Translations under genes and position numbers: made by a program
Notes under the pieces: generated by a model
The model's input: only the letters and a program-made list of their open reading frames with translations
What the model was told of the DNA's origin: nothing
Databases searched by the model: none
In this document: one piece after another, positions 27,083-34,127 of the stretch
How the letters are laid out: every line of letters begins with the position of its first letter
Position numbering within the stretch: position 1 is the stretch's first letter
DNA from: Aquitalea pelogenes
GTDB lineage: Bacteria > Pseudomonadota > Gammaproteobacteria > Burkholderiales > Chromobacteriaceae
Direction: 5' to 3'
DNA: 38,765 bases
Assembly (NCBI RefSeq): GCF_001515305.1
Contig: NZ_LNQV01000040.1
Coordinates: 1-38,765, forward strand

Positions 27083-28207
27083 ATGAATTTAGTAGATCGC
27101 AAAAGACATAGCGGCATTACTGCGAAGAATGTTCTACCTTACCTTGTATTTTCTCTATTGGTGCTATTTTATTCTACAGCAGCACAGGCATTGAATGGCC
27201 CATGCCAACTTACGGCTAGGCCTGAGGTTGGACCAAGATCCCTAAACACATTACTCAACATCAAGAATAACACCCCGATCAATAGTCAGATAGGTAATGA
27301 AGTTATTATTTCAGCCCCTCTTTTTGGTTGCCAACTTAATACAAACTCAAATACAAAATTACCAGCCGACACTGGGCTATCCTATGTACTAGCATCATCA
27401 CCACCGACTATAACAATTAATAATAAAACAGTGATTCCAACATTAACACCAAGCATTGGTGTAGCTATAGGCATTGAGCCATTCGCATGTCCAAGTGTCG
27501 GAACCGTCTGGATCAGCAGTTCAAGCATGAGCCAACCTACATTCGTATGCAATATTGGCAATACTTATCCAGCAGCAAGTTCTATCGGAAACTATCATTA
27601 TATTTTTTACAAACTCTCTAATGACACCCCAAGCTCCGGCACATTAAAATTACCTCGGCTGGACATAATGGTCTACTTTATCAATGGCAACATTTACAGC
27701 AACATAGATTATAGTGAAAGCACTACAGTCACTACAACATACTCATTTAGTACAGTCCCTACCTGTGCCGTCAGCACCCCGTCCATTACTGTGCCACTCA
27801 ATAATATGCTGAGCAGCAGCTTCAAGGGGGTGGGGTCTGTATCTGCCACGCAGAATTTCCAGATCGGCCTGTCTTGCTCTGGTGGCAATAGCGGCACCAG
27901 CAGCAATACTTATATTACCTTTACCGATAATAACCAGCCTGGCAATACCAGCACCACCCTGACACTGGCGGGTGGTACTGGCGCGGCGACTGGCCTTGGC
28001 TTGCAGATTCTGAATAACGGCACGCCAATTGGCTATGGGCCGGATTCCAATGCACCCGGCAATACCAATCAATGGCAGGTGGCTAATATTTCACAAGGGG
28101 TTAGCAGCTATTTGATTCCGCTGGGTGTGCGTTACATCCAGACCGGCAGCGCCGTTACCCCCGGCGCAGTCACCGGCCGTGCCACCTTTACCATGAGCTA
28201 TCAATGA
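27083..28207 (+). CDS. fimbrial tip adhesin 2 (two-domain)
   Basis: A 374-residue secreted protein. The signal peptide is long (about 36 residues, ending TAAQA before LNGPC). The N-terminal receptor domain (about 37-225) has four cysteines and the strand PTLTPSIGVAIGIE. The pilin domain (from PTCAVSTP, about 226) ends ATFTMSYQ. ATG 27083 is chosen because GAGAG lies eight bases upstream; the frame is open 66 codons further back through non-coding repeat. The signal peptide and pilin domain are nearly identical to gene 4 in DNA, but the receptor domain is largely different, so the pair is a mosaic. The variable middle (about 27206-27760) is AT-rich; the pilin part is GC-richer. Class B. Confidence 0.85.
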   Translation: MNLVDRKRHSGITAKNVLPYLVFSLLVLFYSTAAQALNGPCQLTARPEVGPRSLNTLLNIKNNTPINSQIGNEVIISAPLFGCQLNTNSNTKLPADTGLSYVLASSPPTITINNKTVIPTLTPSIGVAIGIEPFACPSVGTVWISSSSMSQPTFVCNIGNTYPAASSIGNYHYIFYKLSNDTPSSGTLKLPRLDIMVYFINGNIYSNIDYSESTTVTTTYSFSTVPTCAVSTPSITVPLNNMLSSSFKGVGSVSATQNFQIGLSCSGGNSGTSSNTYITFTDNNQPGNTSTTLTLAGGTGAATGLGLQILNNGTPIGYGPDSNAPGNTNQWQVANISQGVSSYLIPLGVRYIQTGSAVTPGAVTGRATFTMSYQ

Positions 28208-28347
28208 CAGTGAGATCATAGCATACAGCACTATCTTGAATTACTCGCGTGCAGAAACTCCCCTGACAATAAATAGCACAATACACTATACAGTACTGGA
28301 AATGCTCCTGTTCGCATGAAGCATCATTTGATAAAGGAATACCCAGG

Positions 28348-29397
28348 ATGTACTCAGCAGCACAGAAAAAGCAAAGCTCATCCATTTTAAAAAATGCACT
28401 TACTAGAATTTTACTTGTACTTGTTTTGTTTTGCTCTGCCCAAACCACATTAGCTACTTGCTCGGCTTTAGACTCAACAAATGGACTAAACTACTACACC
28501 TACATAGCAAGTGGATTCAATCCACCCCCTTTTAATCCTTCAAACTACACAATAAACCAAGTCATTTATTCCAAAAATACAACTTTAACCTTAAACAATG
28601 GTAGCGGAACCAACAGAATAACATGTACATCCCCATGGTCTACTTACTATATAGGAATCGGAACGGACAACCAAAATATCTATCCAACAGGAATTTCTGG
28701 ACTAGGTCTACGATTAACGCTAAACAATGGAAAATACCTACCTACTATTGGTAGTACTTTCAGAGCTGGCGAGGTTCGCGATCAGTTGTCATCATTTTCT
28801 ATATTCATTGAGCTGATAAAAACTGGCAATATTACTACTACAGGTTACTTAATGGATAGATTTATGGAAATCCGCAATTCTTCCACATCAGGAGAACTAT
28901 TGAATGCGATATCTTGGGGGACACCAATATCCATAACACCAACTATTCCCACCTGTACAGTCAGCACCCCGTCCATTACGGTGCCACTCAATAATATGCT
29001 GAGCAGCAGCTTCAAGGGGGTAGGGTCTGTATCTGCCACGCAGAATTTCCAGATCGGCCTGTCTTGCGCTGGTGGCAGTAGCGGCACCAGCACTAATACT
29101 TATATTACCTTTACCGATAATAACCAGCCCGGTAATACCAGCACCACCCTGACACTGGCGGGTGGTACTGGCGCGGCGACTGGCCTTGGCTTGCAGATTC
29201 TGAATAATGGTACGCCAATTGGCTATGGGCCGGATTCCAATGCGCCCGGCAATACCAACCAATGGAAAGTTGCCAATATTGCACAAGGGGTCAGCAGCTA
29301 TTTGATTCCGCTGGGTGTGCGTTACATCCAGACCAGCAGCCCCGTTACTCCCGGCACCGTCACCGGCCGTGCCACCTTTACCATGAGCTATCAATGA
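28348..29397 (+). CDS. fimbrial tip adhesin 3 (two-domain, FimH-like)
   Basis: A 349-residue secreted protein, class A like gene 1. Signal peptide about 36 residues ending TTLA before TCSAL. The receptor domain shares with gene 1 the segments GLNYYTY, NPPPFNPSNY and YPTGISGLGLRL and a single cysteine pair, but overall it is clearly diverged. The pilin domain (last 149 codons) is nearly identical to genes 2 and 4 and ends ATFTMSYQ. AAAGGA lies nine bases before the ATG. The 140-base spacer after gene 2 holds no gene and no solute-binding-protein relic. Confidence 0.85.
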   Translation: MYSAAQKKQSSSILKNALTRILLVLVLFCSAQTTLATCSALDSTNGLNYYTYIASGFNPPPFNPSNYTINQVIYSKNTTLTLNNGSGTNRITCTSPWSTYYIGIGTDNQNIYPTGISGLGLRLTLNNGKYLPTIGSTFRAGEVRDQLSSFSIFIELIKTGNITTTGYLMDRFMEIRNSSTSGELLNAISWGTPISITPTIPTCTVSTPSITVPLNNMLSSSFKGVGSVSATQNFQIGLSCAGGSSGTSTNTYITFTDNNQPGNTSTTLTLAGGTGAATGLGLQILNNGTPIGYGPDSNAPGNTNQWKVANIAQGVSSYLIPLGVRYIQTSSPVTPGTVTGRATFTMSYQ

Positions 29398-29470
29398 CGG
29401 GACTGGCGCCTATCCGGTACGAACTGCACAACAGTACGCCGGTACCGCAGCGGCCTTCAGCAGCCTTTCT

Positions 29471-29566
29471 TGGCGGATGGTGTGGGCATAAGGCCGTGAA
29501 ACTGCCGACACGCTCGGCCTGCTAGCGGCCCCGCAGCACGAATCAGGCAATGGCTTGCTGGCTGCG
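29471..29566 (-). pseudogene. decayed fragment of a solute-binding-protein gene (copy 2)
   Basis: Same relic as at 26650-26745, carried along in the duplication. The same two stops interrupt it (pattern VLRGR, stop, QAER, VGSFTAL on the minus strand). Confidence 0.65.
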
Positions 29567-29723
29567 AATTTGACTGGAAACACACAGTCATGGCCCTGCG
29601 GATGAAGGAGGATCTGCAAGTGAGGCCTGCCCCATCCTCTTCTGCCCTCTGCGCAGCATCTACCCACAGCGGCGGCGCATTCTGCAGTCGCCAGTACCCT
29701 CCCGTTTGCTGCGGATTTTTCAT

Positions 29724-29761
29724 GAATATCTTGAGAATATTCCTAGAATAAAAAATACATT
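29724..29761 (+). promoter_or_regulatory. shared upstream motif of the adhesin genes (copy 3)
   Basis: Identical to the element at 26903-26940, about 160 bases before adhesin gene 4. Confidence 0.45.
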
Positions 29762-29903
29762 CCGTAGCTATGCTGCAAATTCGCTTTGTACCGCTCAGCC
29801 GCCTGGTGGCTGTCCAGATACCGCAAGTTGCCCTGCACTAGCCCAGCCATTACGGCGAAACCATATTTGCCTGATGCAGCATACGTTGATGAGAGTATTA
29901 AAA

Positions 29904-31016
29904 ATGAATTTAGTAGATCGCAAAAGACATATCGGCATTACTGCGAAAAATGTTCTCCCTTACCTTGCATTTGCTCTGCTGGTGCTAATTTACTCTACAG
30001 CAGCACAAGCACTAAATGGCCCATGCAATTCTCCCAATATTGAAGGTGGCTCATTCACCAACACAAACCTCAATAGATTACTCAGTATAAAAAGCAACAC
30101 CCCGATCTATAGCCAGATTGGCAGTGAAATTATTGTCTATGGCGGTCTGGTATCTTGTTTTCGAGCAAGCGGCATTCCCGACAATAGTGCATTAAGCTAT
30201 TCCATCACCTCAAGTTCAGCCATAAAAATTGGCGACAAAACTGTCGTACCAACATCCATTCCCGGCATTGGTGTCGCAGTTGGGATTGAGCAAATTGATT
30301 TTTGCCCACCCAATGGCACTTATTGGATCAACAACACAACTTTTTATACCAGGGTATTCGTATGCGATATCAGCAAAATAAAATTAACCGGAATGTCTCA
30401 TGCATATTATCATTACATTTTTTATAAACTTTCCGATAATATACCAAGCTCTGGTACTTTACAAATACCCGTCGTATATATAGCCGCCTACTACACAGCT
30501 GGCAGTAGCAACACAGATTATTCTTTTTCATCTAATATCACAACGCAATTCTCATTCAGCTCAGTCCCCACCTGTGCAGTCAGCACCCCGTCCATTACCG
30601 TGCCACTCAATAATATGTTGAGCAGCAGCTTCAAGGGGGTAGGGTCTGTATCTGCCACGCAGAATTTCCAGATCGGCCTGTCTTGCTCTGGTGGCAATAG
30701 CGGCACCAGCAGCAATACTTATATTACCTTTACCGATAATAATCAGCCGGGTAATACCAGCACCACCCTGACACTGGCGGGTGGTACTGGCGCGGCGACT
30801 GGCCTTGGCTTACAGATTCTGAATAATGGTACGCCAATTGGCTATGGGCCGGATTCCAATGCGCCCGGCAATACCAATCAATGGCAGGTGGCTAATATTT
30901 CACAAGGGATCAGCAGCTATTTGATTCCGCTGGGTGTGCGTTACATCCAGACCGGCAGCGCCGTTACCCCCGGCACTGTCACCGGCCGTGCCACCTTTAC
31001 CATGAGCTATCAATAA
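29904..31016 (+). CDS. fimbrial tip adhesin 4 (two-domain)
   Basis: A 370-residue secreted protein, class B. Its signal peptide and the first bases of the mature region match gene 2. The receptor domain (about 37-221) then diverges, although the four cysteines and the strand PTSIPGIGVAVGIE keep the same order. From PTCAVSTP (30570 on) the DNA is again almost identical to gene 2. It ends ATFTMSYQ. The start was chosen as in gene 2 (GAGAG eight bases before the ATG). A hairpin follows 60 bases after the stop codon. Confidence 0.85.
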   Translation: MNLVDRKRHIGITAKNVLPYLAFALLVLIYSTAAQALNGPCNSPNIEGGSFTNTNLNRLLSIKSNTPIYSQIGSEIIVYGGLVSCFRASGIPDNSALSYSITSSSAIKIGDKTVVPTSIPGIGVAVGIEQIDFCPPNGTYWINNTTFYTRVFVCDISKIKLTGMSHAYYHYIFYKLSDNIPSSGTLQIPVVYIAAYYTAGSSNTDYSFSSNITTQFSFSSVPTCAVSTPSITVPLNNMLSSSFKGVGSVSATQNFQIGLSCSGGNSGTSSNTYITFTDNNQPGNTSTTLTLAGGTGAATGLGLQILNNGTPIGYGPDSNAPGNTNQWQVANISQGISSYLIPLGVRYIQTGSAVTPGTVTGRATFTMSYQ

Positions 31017-31072
31017 GCAGCGTGATTTACTACTCTCCCGATACCCGGAAGAAATGCAATACCCAATATCAA

Positions 31073-31095
31073 AGAGGCCCTTACGGGCCTCATTT
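31073..31095 (+). terminator. probable terminator after adhesin gene 4
   Basis: GAGGCCC and GGGCCTC pair around TTAC, followed by ATTT; the other strand has TTTG after the stem. It could stop transcription from either side. Confidence 0.65.
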
Positions 31096-31127
31096 GGCGG
31101 ATAACTGGCGGCGTGCCTGAAACCGGT

Positions 31128-31240
31128 TCAGCGCCGCTTCCACCACCAGCTGGTATCCGGCTTCACATTACCGGGCGGTAATTCGGTATTGCTGATTTGT
31201 GTGGTTTGCCAGCCGTTGGCAGCCAGCCGCTGCATTCGGC
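31128..31240 (-). pseudogene. 3'-end fragment of the solute-binding-protein gene (recent copy)
   Basis: The minus strand encodes, without stops, ANGWQTTQISNTELPP and then GNVKPDTSWWWKRR and a stop. This is the last 30 residues of the intact gene at 32759-33655, nearly identical in DNA. Further back a four-base deletion shifts the frame and similarity ends near 31240. It lacks any start and is a truncated duplicate. The rest of the 31241-31530 spacer holds no gene. Confidence 0.85.
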
Positions 31241-31375
31241 TCCATCCTCATGCCGGGGCAATCTCCATCCGATTCACTGCCGGGCCAGCCACCAGCAGTC
31301 ACCCCCGTACCAGCACCGCCGCTTCTCTCTGCAAGCTGCACTTCTCACACACGATAAATATATTTCTTACTTGTT

Positions 31376-31408
31376 TTGAGAATTTTCCTAAACTAAAAAA
31401 TAAAGTCC
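31376..31408 (+). promoter_or_regulatory. shared upstream motif of the adhesin genes (copy 4)
   Basis: TTGAGAATTTTCCTAAACT followed by AAAAAATAAAGTCC lies about 145 bases before adhesin gene 5. It matches the motif before genes 2 and 4 at most positions, although the surrounding DNA is unrelated; this supports a retained regulatory role. Confidence 0.5.
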
Positions 31409-31530
31409 ATTGCTAGATTTTGAATCTATTCCGTGCATTCACGCGAGCGTTCCACTTCAGACACACCAATCGGCATACCTACGCGACATCACCGTACGCA
31501 TAGCAAAGCACATAAAGACCGGGATAAATT

Positions 31531-32583
31531 ATGACATCCACACGCAACAAACCAAAACATCCAATCAAGTTACAGATATTAAACTTCTTACTATCCACCC
31601 TATTAATTTTCTTTATTATCGACAATAATGCACAGGCTGGATCTTGTTCTAGAACTGCCATAAACCCGGTCACAATCAACCTACCTGCAACCATTAACAT
31701 TGCCACCATACCTACCAACGCACCCTTGATCACTCCAATAAGCAACTGGATAAGCCTGAATACACCCACCTTTACCGGATGCGTAATAAACAACTTGATT
31801 TATTACTATGCAATATCAAGCTATTCTCCGGTCGGCGCAACATACAATGACAATGGAATTATTTATGACATTTACTCATACGCCAATGGAATTGGATTTA
31901 TCCTATCAGTTCAAAATTCCACGGACCCCACATCCATACCTACGCCATTACGTTATCGTATACCTGTGACCACACAAAAAATAAGTACCGCTGGAGATTA
32001 CAGCTCTCTATATCGCATTCGTCTTATTCGGTACAGCGCTATACTCCCCGGGGTAACAACAATTCCCCAAATGCAGATATCACAAGCAAGGGATAGCACC
32101 CTGAACACTTCACTCCAACAGGATGTATATTTATCCGCTAGCACACTGAGAGTGCAAACCGTCAGCTGCAGTGTAAATACTGTCAATATTTCCGTTCAAT
32201 TACCCAGTGTTTTGCCATCCCAATTTTCCAGCACTGGCAGCACGGCAGGCAGCACGCCATTCAATATCGTCATTACCTGCCCCAGCGCGGTGAATGTCTA
32301 TATGACCATGACGGACAATAGCAATCCTGCCTCTACATCAAACATCATTACTGCAGCCAGCGGTTCGACAGCGCAAGGATTGGGAATACAAGTCCGGCAG
32401 AATGGTGTGCCTGTTTCCCTGGGCGCTGACTCCAGCATGGCGGGGAATACCAATCAGTTTCTGATTGGCAGCAATATAACAGGCAGCCGGACTATTCCCT
32501 TTACTGCCAATTACATCAGAACTGCAGCGGTTACGGTGGGCACACTCAAGGCAGTAGCCACTTTCACCATGTCTTATCAATAA
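31531..32583 (+). CDS. fimbrial tip adhesin 5 (divergent)
   Basis: A 350-residue secreted protein. Signal peptide about 36 residues ending NAQA before GSCSR. The N-terminal domain (about 37-205) is unlike the other four. The pilin domain starts near VSCSVNTVNISVQLP and keeps the layout of genes 1-4 (second Cys in VITCPS, GLGIQVRQNGVPV, TANYIRT) but with clear amino-acid divergence. It ends ATFTMSYQ. This makes it a third class that has not taken part in the gene conversion seen in genes 1-4. GGGAT is the only ribosome binding site-like sequence upstream. Confidence 0.82.
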   Translation: MTSTRNKPKHPIKLQILNFLLSTLLIFFIIDNNAQAGSCSRTAINPVTINLPATINIATIPTNAPLITPISNWISLNTPTFTGCVINNLIYYYAISSYSPVGATYNDNGIIYDIYSYANGIGFILSVQNSTDPTSIPTPLRYRIPVTTQKISTAGDYSSLYRIRLIRYSAILPGVTTIPQMQISQARDSTLNTSLQQDVYLSASTLRVQTVSCSVNTVNISVQLPSVLPSQFSSTGSTAGSTPFNIVITCPSAVNVYMTMTDNSNPASTSNIITAASGSTAQGLGIQVRQNGVPVSLGADSSMAGNTNQFLIGSNITGSRTIPFTANYIRTAAVTVGTLKAVATFTMSYQ

Positions 32584-32686
32584 AGACTCGCGCACCTTCC
32601 GGCATTGCACCGCTTGTCATGTGACGTAGAAAACAGTATTGACTTTTCCGCTGGCGTTTCTTTGACTTATACATCTACATGAACAT

Positions 32687-32724
32687 GAAAAATGCACCAC
32701 ACCTCTTATGGTAAATGGTGCTTA
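32687..32724 (-). terminator. possible terminator of the solute-binding-protein gene
   Basis: On the minus strand GCACCA and TGGTGC pair around a loop of about 16 bases and are followed by ATTTTTC. It lies between the convergent gene 5 and the binding-protein gene. Confidence 0.5.
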
Positions 32725-32758
32725 TTTCAATGATTGGCATGGCTGAGCAGGACTTGTC

Positions 32759-33655
32759 TTAACGCCGCTTCCACCACCAGCTGGTATCCGGCTTCACATT
32801 GCCGGGCGGTAATTCGGTATTGCTGATTTGCGTGGTTTGCCAGCCATTGGTGGCCAGCAGCTGGATGGCTTCGGCATGGTGACGCAGGAATAGCGCCTTG
32901 AAACTGCCATCGCGCTCGGCCAGTTTAAGACCCTGCAATACGCGTTTGGCCAAGGCTGTGTTTTCCTTGCTGACCCAGAAGTACACCGGGAAAGGAAAAT
33001 AGATGGCCTTGGTTTTCTCCAGTGTCAGTCCGGGGTAGCGCGGCAGCTGTTCCTGCATTTCGCTGCCCACCTCGTTCAACCCGCGTGGAAGGGCATCAAA
33101 ACGGCCGGCCGCCAGCATCTCGAACAGGCTTTCATAGCCAATGGATGCCAGCATGTCGTAACCGTTGTTCTTCATGATGGGATAGTCGGCCCACTGGCTG
33201 TTAAGGCCCAGCCGGACACTGCTACGGAACTGCTGTGCGTTCATGCCGGCAATGCGGGCAGCATCTTCCTTGCGCACAAAAAACACCCGGTAACCGATGA
33301 TGCCCTTGAGGATGTCCATGCGCACCGGCTGCAGCAGCTTTTCCCGCTGTGCATTCGGAGCGAAGGCCACCACATCCACCTTGCCGGAACTCAATAGCTG
33401 TTCGGCACGCCATTGCGTCACATTGTCCTTGAGCGGTACCAGCGCGTAGTGGCGGTGATCCAGCTTTTCCACATGATCCAGCGCCAGCTTGAGCAAGGCC
33501 CAGCGGTAGGTGTAAATGCTGCCGCTGGGGTAATAGCGAATGACATTATCGGCCGCCTGGGCCGGTATGCTCCCCAACAGGCAGCTGAGCGCCAATAGCC
33601 GCTTGCACCATGCGTGCCGGCAAGAGAAAAACCTGGAAATACTGGATGATGGCAT
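32759..33655 (-). CDS. periplasmic solute-binding protein, family 3-like
   Basis: A 298-residue protein with a signal peptide of about 34 residues (ends PAQA before ADNVIRYYP). The rest reads as a type II periplasmic-binding fold of the kind used by amino-acid ABC importers and some sensors: a GYRVFFVRKEDAARI segment, then LGLNSQWADYPIMKNNGY and a FEMLAAGRFDALPRG motif in the second lobe. The C-terminal tail TSWWWKRR is unusual. No permease or ATPase is adjacent, so the partner is unknown and the protein may be a stand-alone receptor. The ATG at 33655 has AGGAC upstream. Pieces of its 3' end are scattered in the adhesin spacers. Its own promoter is probably at 33739-33766. Confidence 0.78.
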   Translation of the reverse strand: MPSSSISRFFSCRHAWCKRLLALSCLLGSIPAQAADNVIRYYPSGSIYTYRWALLKLALDHVEKLDHRHYALVPLKDNVTQWRAEQLLSSGKVDVVAFAPNAQREKLLQPVRMDILKGIIGYRVFFVRKEDAARIAGMNAQQFRSSVRLGLNSQWADYPIMKNNGYDMLASIGYESLFEMLAAGRFDALPRGLNEVGSEMQEQLPRYPGLTLEKTKAIYFPFPVYFWVSKENTALAKRVLQGLKLAERDGSFKALFLRHHAEAIQLLATNGWQTTQISNTELPPGNVKPDTSWWWKRR

Positions 33656-33731
33656 TGTGTCCCGTCCTGTGCCGCCTTAGCTTACGCAAACAATATGAAA
33701 ATTCATCGCTGTCTGCGTGAGGGGCAGTCTG

Positions 33732-33766
33732 TTCCCCCAGCATACTGCAGCACGGGGGAATGACAA
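33732..33766 (-). promoter_or_regulatory. probable promoter of the solute-binding-protein gene with inverted repeat
   Basis: On the minus strand TTGTCA (33761-33766) and TATGCT (33739-33744) are 16 bases apart. A seven-base inverted repeat (TTCCCCC...GGGGGAA, about 33733-33760) spans the spacer and -10 box and could be an operator. The start codon is about 80 bases downstream. Confidence 0.5.
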
Positions 33767-33844
33767 GTTTTGTAAAGCGACGGAGTAATGCGAAGTTGGG
33801 CCGGTGGCGGCATGGCAACGCGGACGGAAAACCGCAAGGAAGGT

Positions 33845-33890
33845 TAAAAAGCAATGAGGACGGGATGCGCAGCCTGCTGCCACGCATCCC
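33845..33890 (-). terminator. terminator of the fds operon
   Basis: On the minus strand GGGATGCG (33883-33890) and CGCATCCC (33862-33869) form a perfect eight-base stem six bases beyond the fdsD stop codon. A CTTTTTAACC tract follows after about 11 bases, so the T run is late and termination may be partial. Confidence 0.6.
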
Positions 33891-33896
33891 TTGCCA

Positions 33897-34127
33897 TCAG
33901 TGTTGTGCTGCCGGCAATGACAACTTGCGCACGGCCAGGCAGGCCGCCGGGCGCAGGTCGGCTGCTTCGCCCTGCTCCACCGCCTGGGCCAGCCGCTGGC
34001 GCATGGCCGGGGCCCAGAAGCGTTGCAGATGGCTGGCGATTTCCGCCGCGGCTTCTTCCTCGCTGCAATCGGCGCTGAAGAAGTCGCTGATCTGATTGGC
34101 CATCTTCACCAGATGTGACGGGTTCAT
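33897..34127 (-). CDS. fdsD: formate dehydrogenase subunit delta
   Basis: A 76-residue small subunit (begins MNPSHLVKMANQISDFF, then HLQRFWAPAMRQRL), matching the FdsD family found at the end of fds operons. FdsD is needed for maturation or stability of the molybdenum enzyme. The ATG at 34127 overlaps the fdsA stop codon as ATGA and has GGGAGGA upstream; the longer frame to 34202 lies inside fdsA and is rejected. No fdsC lies between it and fdsA. Confidence 0.88.
   Translation of the reverse strand: MNPSHLVKMANQISDFFSADCSEEEAAAEIASHLQRFWAPAMRQRLAQAVEQGEAADLRPAACLAVRKLSLPAAQH

Larger units (their letters stand above)
26320..27205 (+). repeat. long direct repeat, copy 1 (about 0.89 kb)
   Basis: This stretch runs from the end of adhesin gene 1 through the spacer to the signal peptide of gene 2. 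It recurs at 29141-30026 with only scattered base changes and, across the spacer, no net length difference (constant offset 2821). With the matching gene 3' ends it marks a tandem duplication of an adhesin gene pair. Confidence 0.9.
29141..30026 (+). repeat. long direct repeat, copy 2 (about 0.89 kb)
   Basis: Second copy of the repeat at 26320-27205, running from the end of adhesin gene 3 to the signal peptide of gene 4. Confidence 0.9.

Noticed and set aside
25569-32583. Possible CRISPR array or transposon to explain the repeats
   Set aside because: The repeats are hundreds of bases long and mostly coding. There is no short repeat-spacer pattern, transposase or terminal inverted repeat.
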